Shown piece after piece: positions 16,524 through 24,751 of a DNA stretch of 53,153 bases (position 1 is the stretch's first letter; every line of letters starts with the position of its first letter). Below the pieces are notes generated by a model. It searched no databases. It saw nothing but the letters and a program-made list of their open reading frames with translations, and was not told the origin of the DNA. The position numbers were made by a program, and so were the translations under genes. The stretch is from the NCBI GenBank assembly GCA_017452945.1, contig JAFTLD010000070.1, forward strand, positions 1 through 53,153, given 5' to 3'. Origin of the DNA: Clostridia bacterium. Its GTDB lineage: Bacteria; Bacillota_A; Clostridia; Oscillospirales; CAG-272.

Positions 16524-17981
16524 ATGGGTAAACTGGGTGAAAACTATCGGGTCAACGTGGCAACGCTGGACAGCCTTTTGCATCCCGATGATAATTTCGA
16601 CGTCATTCGCAAGGTGCTGCGTATCGGGCAGGACGAAATGACGCTTTACTATATTGACGGCTTTGTCAATGGGACACCCATGCAAAAGCTGATGATGCAT
16701 TTTCTCTCGCTGGATTCCATGCAGACGCCGCCCGACGGGCAAAAATCCTCGGCCGAGCGGTTTATGGAATACAACGTACCGCACGTAGAAGCAGAAACAA
16801 CCGGGAATATTGACCTGATGGTGCAAATGGTGCTTTCGGGTGCTTCGCTGATCCTTGGCTCCACCTTTGGCCCGCAAGCCATCATTGTGGATGCGCGGAC
16901 CTATCCCGCGCGTTCGACAGAGGAGCCAGAAGGGGATCGCGTGATGGTGGGTGCGCGTGACGGCTTTGTCGAAACACTGATCTTCAATACCGCACTGCTT
17001 CGCCGCCGTGTGCGCGATCCTGATTTGACCATGCAGTATTTTTCGATCGGAAAACGCTCCAAAACCGATGTGGTCATGTGCTATCTTGGGGGCAAAGCCA
17101 ATCCGACCTACGTGCAGATGATGCAAAAAAGGCTTGCCGCCATTGATACCGAGGCGTTGACACTGGGGCATCAGTCCTTGGCCGAGTGCTTGGTCAAAAC
17201 GCGTTGGTATAATCCCTTTCCCAAGATCCGCTATACCGAGCGTCCCGATACGGCTGCCGCACAGGTGCTGGAGGGAAGTGTGCTGATCTTTTGTGACAAT
17301 TCTCCGCAGGTCATGATCCTGCCCGTCAGCATTTTCGACTTCATGCAGGAGACCAACGACTATTATTTTACCCCGCTGACAGGCACGTATATCCGCGTCA
17401 TCCGCTATATCGTGTTCGCACTTTCGCTGTTTTTGGTGCCAACCTGGTATCTGCTGGTACAAAACGCATCTGCCGTGCCGGATTGGTTGGCTTTTATTGT
17501 CCCACAGGAAACGGGGCGTATCCCTTTGATCGCACAGCTGCTTTTAACCGAGTTTATCATTGACGGCTTGCGCATGGCTTCGCTCAATACGCCCAGTATG
17601 CTGTCTAATTCGCTCTCGGTTGTTGGCGGTCTGATCCTTGGTGATTTCGCTGTCAGTATCGGGTGGCTGATCCCGGAGGTCATACTCTATATGGCGTTTG
17701 TAGCCATTGCGACCTTTACGCAAAGGTCGTATGAGCTTGGTTACGCCTTCAAATTCTTACGCATTGGCCTTTTGATCATGACTGCTGTTGCGGGCGTGTG
17801 GGGCTACGCCATCGGTACGGTGCTGATCGCGGTGCTGCTGGCAACCAATAAAACGGTCAACGGCAAACGGCATTATCTTTATCCGCTCCTTCCATTTGAC
17901 GGCAGAGCACTTTTGACACTGCTTGTGCGGCGCAAAAAGCAGAGTGATATTCATGCAAAAAGTGCGGGGAGAAAGCACTGA
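16524..17981 (+). CDS. GerA/SpoVAF-family spore germination protein
   Basis: 485 residues. An N-terminal hydrophilic GerA-type domain (to about 290) includes RVRDPDLTMQYFSIGKRSKT and NPFPKIRYTERPD. It is followed by a membrane domain with about five segments (from YIRVIRYIVFALSLFLVP to the C-terminus). GerA-A-type proteins and SpoVAF sit in the inner spore membrane and help form germinant-gated channels. The length and the lack of an extended N-terminus favour SpoVAF over a GerAA receptor subunit, but no spoVA gene or GerB/GerC partner is adjacent. ATG 16524 follows AAAAAAGGACG; the open frame upstream is repeat sequence. Confidence 0.87.
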   Translation: MGKLGENYRVNVATLDSLLHPDDNFDVIRKVLRIGQDEMTLYYIDGFVNGTPMQKLMMHFLSLDSMQTPPDGQKSSAERFMEYNVPHVEAETTGNIDLMVQMVLSGASLILGSTFGPQAIIVDARTYPARSTEEPEGDRVMVGARDGFVETLIFNTALLRRRVRDPDLTMQYFSIGKRSKTDVVMCYLGGKANPTYVQMMQKRLAAIDTEALTLGHQSLAECLVKTRWYNPFPKIRYTERPDTAAAQVLEGSVLIFCDNSPQVMILPVSIFDFMQETNDYYFTPLTGTYIRVIRYIVFALSLFLVPTWYLLVQNASAVPDWLAFIVPQETGRIPLIAQLLLTEFIIDGLRMASLNTPSMLSNSLSVVGGLILGDFAVSIGWLIPEVILYMAFVAIATFTQRSYELGYAFKFLRIGLLIMTAVAGVWGYAIGTVLIAVLLATNKTVNGKRHYLYPLLPFDGRALLTLLVRRKKQSDIHAKSAGRKH

Positions 17982-18098
17982 TTTTCGACGTCGCAGTCAG
18001 ACCCTGTGCGCGATTTTCCGTCATTTCTTTTCGCGGGAAATATCGCAAAAATAAATAAATGGTAAAAAATGTAAGTAATAACTGGAATTAGTAAAAAA

Positions 18099-18133
18099 GC
18101 GGGTGTAACTTTAGGATTGCACCCGTTATTTTT
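18099..18133 (+). terminator. Terminator upstream of mraZ
   Basis: Stem CGGGTGTAA (18100-18108) with TTGCACCCG (18117-18125), one G-T pair, followed by TTATTTTT. It separates the germination gene from the dcw cluster. The stretch 17982-18320 otherwise holds only the mraZ promoter, operator and leader. Confidence 0.8.
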
Positions 18134-18187
18134 CGCAAAAGATACAAAAATATTGCACGTTTTTTTGAAAAAATGTGCATACCCCTA

Positions 18188-18216
18188 TTGCGTTTTTCAG
18201 GTATTAAGTTTATAAT
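18188..18216 (+). promoter_or_regulatory. Promoter of dcw cluster (PmraZ)
   Basis: TTGCGT (18188-18193), 17-bp spacer, TATAAT (18211-18216). Transcription should start near 18223, immediately ahead of the TGGGG repeats. Confidence 0.8.
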
Positions 18217-18230
18217 AGATATACCTGAGG

Positions 18231-18245
18231 TGGGGAAGAATGGGG
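18231..18245 (+). promoter_or_regulatory. Likely MraZ-binding repeats (operator)
   Basis: TGGGG at 18231-18235 and again at 18241-18245, i.e. two identical boxes with 10-bp periodicity, just downstream of the -10. MraZ of other bacteria binds direct TGGG-type repeats spaced on one DNA turn in its own promoter region and represses the operon. Position and spacing fit that role. Confidence 0.65.
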
Positions 18246-18320
18246 CGAAAGGTTCACGAAATGTTGAAAAATCCTTCGCATCAAAACCACCCCGAAATCC
18301 ACGGAAAGGAGGCTGCAGAC

Positions 18321-18749
18321 GTGGTAACGTTAACAGGTGAATACAGACACAGCGTTGATGCCAAAAACAGACTGTTTATCCCCGCAAAGCACCGTGAGGC
18401 GCTGGGAGAAGAGCTGGTTGTGGCGCGTGATATCCGCGGCCGCAGACTCAAGGTCTTTTCCGTGAAGGGCTGGGAGGCGTATATTGCCCCCATCAAAGAG
18501 CAGGAAAGAAAGGTTGCAGAGTCGGCGTTGCGTTATTTGCATCGCAATGCGGTTACCTTAACGCCCGATTCACAGGGACGAATCCTTTTGCCGCAGGCCT
18601 TGCTCGACTATGCGCAGATCAAAAAGAATGCGGTCGTGGTTGGCAACTGCGACTGTGCCGAGATATGGTCCGAGGAATTGTACGAGGCTGATCTTGCTGC
18701 CGAGAATCCCGAGGAACTGTGCGCTAAATTAGAGCTTTACGGGTTGTGA
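18321..18749 (+). CDS. mraZ: Transcriptional regulator MraZ
   Basis: 142 residues, the family length, starting at GTG 18321 behind AAAGGAGG with 8-nt spacing. Two SpoVT/AbrB-like halves are seen: the first with TGEYRHSVDAKNRLFIPAKHR, the second with LTPDSQGRILLPQ. MraZ is a ring-forming DNA-binding protein that represses the dcw operon. The frame is open to an ATG at 18240, but that codon lies inside the TGGGG operator repeats and would add 27 residues not seen in the family, so GTG is preferred. The stop overlaps the rsmH start by 1 nt. Confidence 0.93.
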   Translation: MVTLTGEYRHSVDAKNRLFIPAKHREALGEELVVARDIRGRRLKVFSVKGWEAYIAPIKEQERKVAESALRYLHRNAVTLTPDSQGRILLPQALLDYAQIKKNAVVVGNCDCAEIWSEELYEADLAAENPEELCAKLELYGL

Positions 18750-19693
18750 TGATGGAAGGACAGGTATTTTCTCACGTTTCGGTGCTGCTGCAGGAGTGCA
18801 TGGACGCGCTTTGCATCAAGCCCGACGGTATATATATTGATGGAACCGCAGGAGGCGGCGGACACTCGCACGAGATTGCCTCGCGTTTGGAAGGCGGTAA
18901 GCTGATCGCGCTGGATCGCGATATGAGTGCCGTAGCCGCTGCAAGCGCAAGGCTTGAAAAGTTTGGCGAGCATGCACAGGTGGTGCATAGCAATTTTTCC
19001 GAAATGGCGCAGGTTTGCCGCGAGCTCGGTATTGAGGGGATCGATGGTGTGCTGTTGGATCTGGGCGTATCCTCCTATCAGTTGGATACGGCAGATCGCG
19101 GTTTTTCCTACATGGCTGACGCCCCCTTGGATATGCGCATGAACCGCGAGGACAAGCTGGATGCTTATACCGTGGTCAATACGTATACAGAGCAGCAGCT
19201 GAAAAAGATCATTTACGATTACGGTGAGGAACGCTTTGCTCCCCGCATCGCTTCCCGCATCGTACAGGAAAGAGAAAAGCAACCCATCCGCACCACGGGT
19301 GAGTTGGTGAATATCATCAAGGCAGCCATGCCGGCTGCTGCAAAAGAGGGCGGGCATCATCCCGCAAAGCGCACGTTTCAGGCCATTCGTATAGAGGTCA
19401 ACGGGGAGCTTTCGGTCATTGAGCCTACCATTCGTGATGCGGTTTCGCTGCTCAAGCCGGGCGGCAGAATCGCAATTATTACCTTCCATTCGCTGGAGGA
19501 TCGCATAGTCAAGCAGACCTTTGCATCCTTGGCTTCCGGTTGTACCTGCCCGCGCGATTTTCCCGTGTGCGTGTGCGGTAAAAAACCGCTTGTGGACGTT
19601 GTCTGCAAAAAGCCCATCTTGCCCGGCGAGCAAGAACTTGAAATGAACCCTCGGTCGCGCAGTGCAAAGTTGCGTGTGGCTGAGAAAAGATAG
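18749..19693 (+). CDS. rsmH: 16S rRNA m4C1402 methyltransferase
   Basis: 314 residues. SAM-binding motif DGTAGGGGHSHEI near the N-terminus; GVLLDLGVSSYQLD as motif IV; C-terminal IITFHSLEDRIVKQ. The enzyme N4-methylates C1402 in the decoding centre and is the usual second gene of the dcw cluster (mraW). ATG 18749 shares one base with the mraZ stop (TGATG); ATG 18752 is possible. Confidence 0.96.
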   Translation: MMEGQVFSHVSVLLQECMDALCIKPDGIYIDGTAGGGGHSHEIASRLEGGKLIALDRDMSAVAAASARLEKFGEHAQVVHSNFSEMAQVCRELGIEGIDGVLLDLGVSSYQLDTADRGFSYMADAPLDMRMNREDKLDAYTVVNTYTEQQLKKIIYDYGEERFAPRIASRIVQEREKQPIRTTGELVNIIKAAMPAAAKEGGHHPAKRTFQAIRIEVNGELSVIEPTIRDAVSLLKPGGRIAIITFHSLEDRIVKQTFASLASGCTCPRDFPVCVCGKKPLVDVVCKKPILPGEQELEMNPRSRSAKLRVAEKR

Positions 19694-19702
19694 GAGAGTC
19701 AA

Positions 19703-20581
19703 ATGGAGCACATCATGCAAGTAAAAACACCACAATATACAGCGTGCTCTGTGTACGTGGATGCCTTGTGCAAAAGGTACAAGGAAAGAGGTATTGCCGC
19801 ACACGTGCGCCTGGACGCAAAGCGACAGGAGCGCGAGGAGGCACTCTCACATGCCATGGCCCCCGGTGCGTATATTATGGCCGAGAAGGTTTCGGACGGA
19901 AAAGCGGATAAGTATCGCACAGGCCTTTATAAGGGTGAGCGTCATATGACGGCAGACGATTTCGTGCGCTACTATCACGACCAGCGCAGCTATAAGATGC
20001 CCAATTATAATATCAGAACGGTACAGCCCGCAGCAGCGGAGCAGGAAGGCCGTGCCACGGGAGGGCAATCGCCAAAAAAAGCCCTGTGGCTTACGGTGAC
20101 CGAGCAAGTGCCGCAATCGGTGCGCAAGTATCTGGAAAGCCCCGCGACCGCAAGGCTGGCTGAGTTTTCCCGTGATTGGTTCCCGATTGAAAAAGAGGAA
20201 AAGTGCGAAAAGACTGATGCGAAAAAGTTGCCCGCAGGCGTGCTTGGTGCTATGCTGGCGGTTACGCTTTCCTGCGTCATGATCGTTGGCAGCTCGGTTA
20301 TGGTAAGCCTGTCTATTCGAGAAGCAAGCATCCTGCAGAGCGAACTGGATGCGCTCAACAAGCAATACACAACGTTGAATACCGAGCTTTCGCTCAAGAA
20401 TGATATGCTGGAGATTGAGCGGATCGCCGTGGATGAATACGGCATGGTACGTTCCGACTTTGTTTCCACACAAGTGCTTACCACCCAAAGTGAGAACACA
20501 GTGGAGGTTTATGAACCAAAAAGCGAATTTGGACAAGGCTTGTCGAATTTGCTCAGTGCAATCGGCATTATCGAGGATTAA
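19703..20581 (+). CDS. FtsL-like septum protein with long cytoplasmic N-terminus
   Basis: 292 residues; position and topology are those of FtsL. There is one membrane segment (about 176-200), then a heptad-like coiled coil (LQSELDALNKQYTTLNTEL) and a short extracytoplasmic C-terminus ending in MVRSDFVSTQVL-type sequence. FtsL links FtsQ/DivIB to the septal PBP and FtsW. What is odd is the ~175-residue, mixed-charge cytoplasmic region before the membrane segment; typical FtsL proteins have only ~20-50 residues there. ATG 19703 follows TAGGAGAG, 9 nt after rsmH. Confidence 0.72.
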   Translation: MEHIMQVKTPQYTACSVYVDALCKRYKERGIAAHVRLDAKRQEREEALSHAMAPGAYIMAEKVSDGKADKYRTGLYKGERHMTADDFVRYYHDQRSYKMPNYNIRTVQPAAAEQEGRATGGQSPKKALWLTVTEQVPQSVRKYLESPATARLAEFSRDWFPIEKEEKCEKTDAKKLPAGVLGAMLAVTLSCVMIVGSSVMVSLSIREASILQSELDALNKQYTTLNTELSLKNDMLEIERIAVDEYGMVRSDFVSTQVLTTQSENTVEVYEPKSEFGQGLSNLLSAIGIIED

Positions 20582-20626
20582 CTCGCGATTGCTGCATAAA
20601 AGATACGCACAGTTCATAAATTGTCA

Positions 20627-20655
20627 TTGACAGGACAAGATACATCCGATATAAT
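20627..20655 (+). promoter_or_regulatory. Consensus promoter inside dcw cluster
   Basis: TTGACA (20627-20632), 17-bp spacer, TATAAT (20650-20655). It drives the structured region 20661-20770 and possibly the downstream PBP gene separately from PmraZ. Confidence 0.9.
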
Positions 20656-20660
20656 GATAT

Positions 20661-20770
20661 AGTCGGATCAAAAAGGCGGCGGGCGCAGTTCCTTGCAAGT
20701 GGCAAGGAAGCGTGCTCCGACTCTTGCCTCTGCAGGAGACGGACACAGAGGCGTCCGCTGCCGTTTTATC
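20661..20770 (+). ncRNA. Candidate structured leader or small RNA before the PBP gene
   Basis: Begins at the predicted transcription start. A 12-bp stem pairs 20675-20686 (GGCGGCGGGCGC) with 20751-20762 (GCGTCCGCTGCC), closing a junction with two hairpins: 20689-20696/20702-20709 (TTCCTTGC/GCAAGGAA) and 20728-20733/20746-20751 (CCTCTG/CAGAGG, end base shared). The 5' end AGTCGGA (20661-20667) is complementary to TCCGACT (20716-20722) between the hairpins, giving a pseudoknot or an alternative fold. The long stem is followed by GTTTTATC, a weak T-run that could act as a conditional terminator. It does not match a riboswitch class that I recognise. Confidence 0.6.
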
Positions 20771-20843
20771 AGATCAAGCGATTGTTCTTGAAAAATACCA
20801 TGAAAATGAAAATTGCTTCATTGACTAAGAGGAGGATACGGAG

Positions 20844-23168
20844 TTGAGTCTTCATACAACGGATACCGGAACATTGAAAAGAGCAGCGGCACTCGGCTTC
20901 GGGATATCGCTGGTTTTTATGTTTTTGTTGCTCCGTATTCTGATCCTGCAAACGGTCGAATACGAAAAATATCAGGCTAAGGTCATCAGTCAGATCACAA
21001 CCGAAACCACCATTGAGGCTGATCGCGGTGCGATCTACGATGCTAACGGTATCCTGCTTGCAGGGAACGTGACTACCTACCGCGTCTTTATCGCGCCCCG
21101 TACCATCAAAGAGCAAACGAACGAAACCGGTGTGGATTATGCGGACATGATCTCGCATGGCCTTTCCGAACTGCTTGAGGATGTGACGTATGAGGACGTG
21201 CACTATCAGACTACCAAAACGCATTATCTGGACAGAACCATAGCACGCAAGGTCACCTCGGACGTTGCCAAGCAGATCCGTGAGCTGATCAAGGAGAACG
21301 GACTTGAGGATATGGTCCACCTGGAGGCAACGGCTACCCGCTATTATCCTTACGATTCCCTGGCAGCACACACCCTTGGCTTTACCAACAGTGACGGTGT
21401 GGGCATATACGGTCTGGAATACACATACGAGGAATATCTCAAGGGAACGGACGGCAAATACGTGACCGCGCGCGATGCGGACGGAAACGAAATGCCTTAC
21501 GATTATGAGAGCATGATCCCTGCAGTGCCCGGATACGCGATCAATACCACCATTGACGTGTTCGTACAGGCTGCGCTTGACGAGCAGGTCAAGGCCGCGT
21601 ATATCGAATCGGGCGGTGAAAACCGCGCTTGCGGTGTGGTGATGGACGTTAACACAGGTGACGTACTGGCGATCTCGGTATATCCTACCTTTAATCTTAA
21701 CGATCCTTGGGAGCTCAATGAGGATTGCCTCAAGGCTTTGGAGGAGAGTGGCTTTGCCGAGGATAGCGAGGAATACGGAAAGCTTTCTCAGGAGCTTTTG
21801 CTGACTACCTGGAATAACAAGGCAGTGACTGAGGTATATATGCCCGGTTCGACCTTCAAGATCATTACTGCTGCTATGGCGGTTGAAGAGAATCTGCCTA
21901 TTCTGAACCAAAAGCATAACTGTCCCGGTTATCATATCGTAAACGGCAGAAAGATCAAGTGCCACAAGGTGCAGGGACACGGATGGCTGACCTTTGCCGA
22001 GGGTATTCAGCAATCCTGTAACCCTTGGTTGATGCGCATAGGAGCCGACATTGGCGCAACCAATTTTTATAGTTATTTCAGTGCGTTCGGTTATTTTGAA
22101 AAAACGGGTATCGATCTGCCGGGCGAGGGCAGTACGGTGGAGGGTGTGACCTTCTGGGATAAGACCATGTTCGAGAGCGCGGACATTTATCTTGCTACCG
22201 CCTCCTTCGGACAGAACTTCAAAATCTCGGTGCTTGGCCACGTGACCGCTATTGCAGCAGTTGCCAACGGCGGTGATCTGGTTACTCCCAGACTGGTAAG
22301 AAGCATCAGCGATACAAGCGGAAACGTCATCAAGAGCTTTGAGCCTGAGATCCGTCGTCAGGTCGTCAGTGAGCAAACCTGTCAGACCATTTCCAAGATC
22401 TTGGAGGAGGGCGTGTCGGGCAACGGCGGTGCGAAGAATGCGTACGTAGCCGGCTACAGAATCGCAGCAAAGACAGGTACCTCCGAGAAAAAGGACCTCA
22501 AGGACGAGCAAGGCAATCTTATTGACGGAAAATATATTTGTTCCACCGTGGCGTATGCTCCCGCGGATGATCCGCAGTATATCATCATGATTATGGTGGA
22601 CCAGCCCACGCAGGGTACGCTGTACGGCTCGGTGGTGGCTGCGCCATACGTTGCAAACGTAATGGAAACCATTCTGCCGTATCTTGGCGTCGAAGCGGTA
22701 TATACCGATGCTGAGCTTGAAAAAATGGCCATCGAAGCACCCGGTGTAACCTATTGGTCGCTGGAATTGGCGCGTGAATATGCACAGAGCGTCGGCTTTG
22801 AACTCAAGGTCGTAGGAAACGGCGATACCATATATGCACAATCTCCCGAAGCGGGTGTGAAGGTGGAAAAGGACAACGCAACGTTGATCGTTTACACCGA
22901 GCGCTCCATGGAAAAGAAGACGGTCAAGGTGCCGGATCTGAGCGGAAAAACAGCTGTTGCTGCAAGTCAGCTGCTTGCGAACAGCAATCTGAATATCAAG
23001 ATCTCCGGAACTTACAATTATATGAGTGGTACGGTAGCAACGGCGTATGCGCAATCTGTTGAGCCGGGCACAGAGGTAGAGATCGGTACTACGATCACGG
23101 TCTATTTCCGTGATGAAAACGTGGCGGACGACGTGGAAAACGAAGGACTTCCCGAGGCGGGAAACTAA
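20844..23168 (+). CDS. Division/sporulation penicillin-binding protein with PASTA domains
   Basis: Septal transpeptidase (FtsI/SpoVD type), 774 residues. One N-terminal membrane anchor (about 15-37); a dimerisation domain starting ADRGAIYDANGILLA; a transpeptidase domain with STFK (Ser336), SCN (Ser391) and KTG (543-545); then two PASTA domains, the second starting VKVPDLSGKTAVAASQLL. It cross-links peptidoglycan at the septum together with FtsW. The start is TTG 20844 behind GAGGAGG. It lies downstream of its own promoter and the structured leader, so it may be controlled apart from mraZ-ftsL. Whether it serves vegetative or spore cortex synthesis cannot be decided here. Confidence 0.93.
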   Translation: MSLHTTDTGTLKRAAALGFGISLVFMFLLLRILILQTVEYEKYQAKVISQITTETTIEADRGAIYDANGILLAGNVTTYRVFIAPRTIKEQTNETGVDYADMISHGLSELLEDVTYEDVHYQTTKTHYLDRTIARKVTSDVAKQIRELIKENGLEDMVHLEATATRYYPYDSLAAHTLGFTNSDGVGIYGLEYTYEEYLKGTDGKYVTARDADGNEMPYDYESMIPAVPGYAINTTIDVFVQAALDEQVKAAYIESGGENRACGVVMDVNTGDVLAISVYPTFNLNDPWELNEDCLKALEESGFAEDSEEYGKLSQELLLTTWNNKAVTEVYMPGSTFKIITAAMAVEENLPILNQKHNCPGYHIVNGRKIKCHKVQGHGWLTFAEGIQQSCNPWLMRIGADIGATNFYSYFSAFGYFEKTGIDLPGEGSTVEGVTFWDKTMFESADIYLATASFGQNFKISVLGHVTAIAAVANGGDLVTPRLVRSISDTSGNVIKSFEPEIRRQVVSEQTCQTISKILEEGVSGNGGAKNAYVAGYRIAAKTGTSEKKDLKDEQGNLIDGKYICSTVAYAPADDPQYIIMIMVDQPTQGTLYGSVVAAPYVANVMETILPYLGVEAVYTDAELEKMAIEAPGVTYWSLELAREYAQSVGFELKVVGNGDTIYAQSPEAGVKVEKDNATLIVYTERSMEKKTVKVPDLSGKTAVAASQLLANSNLNIKISGTYNYMSGTVATAYAQSVEPGTEVEIGTTITVYFRDENVADDVENEGLPEAGN

Positions 23169-23227
23169 AAAAAGGAATGTAAAAAGAACGGAAAGCCAAA
23201 TGCACAGAATGATTTTCGGATGCTTTC

Positions 23228-24745
23228 ATGATTCTTTCGACTTTATGTGAAAAAGCAGGATTGACGTATCCTGCGGGTGCGGGGCAGATTTTGGTATCCG
23301 GCATTTGCACCGATTCGACAAAGCTTTGCAAGGGAGAGCTGTTTGTCTGCTTGAAGGGCACGCAGACAGACAGTCATGCATACCTTGCGGATGTGGCAGA
23401 GCAAGGGGCGTGCGCAGCGGTGATTGCGCAGGATTTTGCTGGGGAGATCCCAAAAGGTCTCTTTACCTTGCGCGTATCGGATACGCGCGTGGCTGTCGCG
23501 TATCTGCTGGATGCGTGGTACGGCAATCCTTCTCGGAAAATGAAATTTGTGGGTGTAACGGGGACTAACGGCAAAACCTCGGTTTCCTGGTTGCTGTACG
23601 AGCTGTTGAGGTATGCACAGATCCCCTGCGCTCTGATCGGTACGGTCAAGTGCGAGGGGCCTTTGGGAGAGTTTCCAAAGGACGTAAGCGGCTGCGCCAA
23701 TATGACCACTCCTGCTCCCGAGCAGCTGTATCCCATGCTTGCCAAGATGGCAGAGCAGGGCACGCAGATCGTGGTCATGGAGGTCACCTCACACGCGCTG
23801 GCTATGGAGCGGTGTGCACCCATTCATTTTGATCTTGGTATTTTTACCAACTTCACGCGTGACCATTTGGATTTTCACGGCAGCATGGAATCTTACTTTG
23901 CTGCCAAGAAAAAGCTGCTTTTGCAGTGCGAAAAAGCACTGATCAATATTGATGATGCGCAGTTGGCTACACTGCGCACAAGCAGCCCTTGCCCATTGTA
24001 TACATGCTCGGCACGTACTGCGCAGGCGGATTTTTATCCCGAAGAAGTCAGCATGTCGTTTTCGGGCGTGCGCTATAAGCTGGTATCAGCCAACGCACGT
24101 GTGCGCCTTACCTGCTCTTTGCTCGGGCAGTTTGCCGTAATCAATTCCATTCAGGCATCGGCCGCCATGCTGTTGCTTGGCATCAAGGCGCAAAAGATCA
24201 GGGACGGGATGGCACTTGTACCGCCCATCCCCGGCAGAATGGAGCGCGTGGAGCTGCGCGCAGACGTGAAATTTTCGGTTTATATTGATTACGCCCATAC
24301 TCCCGACGCGCTGGAGAGCCTTTTGCGTGCGGTGCAAAGAGTCAAACTGCGCTCGCAAAGGATCGTGCTGGTATTCGGCTGCGGAGGTGACAGAGATAAG
24401 GGCAAGCGTGCGCAAATGGGGCAGATCGCCTCGCGCATGGCAGATTATTTTGTCATTACTGCGGATAACAGCCGCACCGAGCCTGTGGCAAATATCATTG
24501 CGGATATCGTGCGAGGTGTGGACAGACGCGCACATTACCGTGTCATACAGGACAGATACAGTGCGATACGACACGTGATCGCACATGCAAGGGCGAACGA
24601 CGTGATCCTGCTTGTCGGCAAAGGACACGAGGATTATGAGATCGTACAGAATACAAGGAAGGCGTTTGACGAGAAAGCCATTGTACGGCAGGCGGTGGCT
24701 GAGTATTGGAAGAGCGCTTGTGAGGATATAAAAGAAGGAGAGTGA
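23228..24745 (+). CDS. murE: UDP-MurNAc-tripeptide synthetase, meso-DAP type
   Basis: Adds the third residue to UDP-MurNAc-Ala-Glu. 505 residues; P-loop TGTNGKTS (111-118), FTNFTRDHLDFHGSMESYF, and DNSR at 413-416. The arginine in that motif is the residue that reads the second carboxylate of meso-diaminopimelate (family form DNPR), so meso-DAP peptidoglycan is inferred. The ribosome binding site is weak (GGATG before ATG 23228). A second MurE-like gene lies at 40738-42207. Confidence 0.94.
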   Translation: MILSTLCEKAGLTYPAGAGQILVSGICTDSTKLCKGELFVCLKGTQTDSHAYLADVAEQGACAAVIAQDFAGEIPKGLFTLRVSDTRVAVAYLLDAWYGNPSRKMKFVGVTGTNGKTSVSWLLYELLRYAQIPCALIGTVKCEGPLGEFPKDVSGCANMTTPAPEQLYPMLAKMAEQGTQIVVMEVTSHALAMERCAPIHFDLGIFTNFTRDHLDFHGSMESYFAAKKKLLLQCEKALINIDDAQLATLRTSSPCPLYTCSARTAQADFYPEEVSMSFSGVRYKLVSANARVRLTCSLLGQFAVINSIQASAAMLLLGIKAQKIRDGMALVPPIPGRMERVELRADVKFSVYIDYAHTPDALESLLRAVQRVKLRSQRIVLVFGCGGDRDKGKRAQMGQIASRMADYFVITADNSRTEPVANIIADIVRGVDRRAHYRVIQDRYSAIRHVIAHARANDVILLVGKGHEDYEIVQNTRKAFDEKAIVRQAVAEYWKSACEDIKEGE

Positions 24746-24751
24746 GCAATT

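Noticed and set aside
18240..18320. N-terminal extension of MraZ from ATG 18240
   Set aside because: It would add 27 residues absent from the family and place the start inside the TGGGG operator; GTG 18321 has a better ribosome binding site and gives 142 residues.
20769..23054. 761-codon open frame on the minus strand opposite the PBP gene
   Set aside because: Antisense shadow of a GC-biased gene: the plus strand has complete transpeptidase motifs and PASTA domains, while the minus frame has no family motif, no ribosome binding site and skewed His/Cys/Arg composition.
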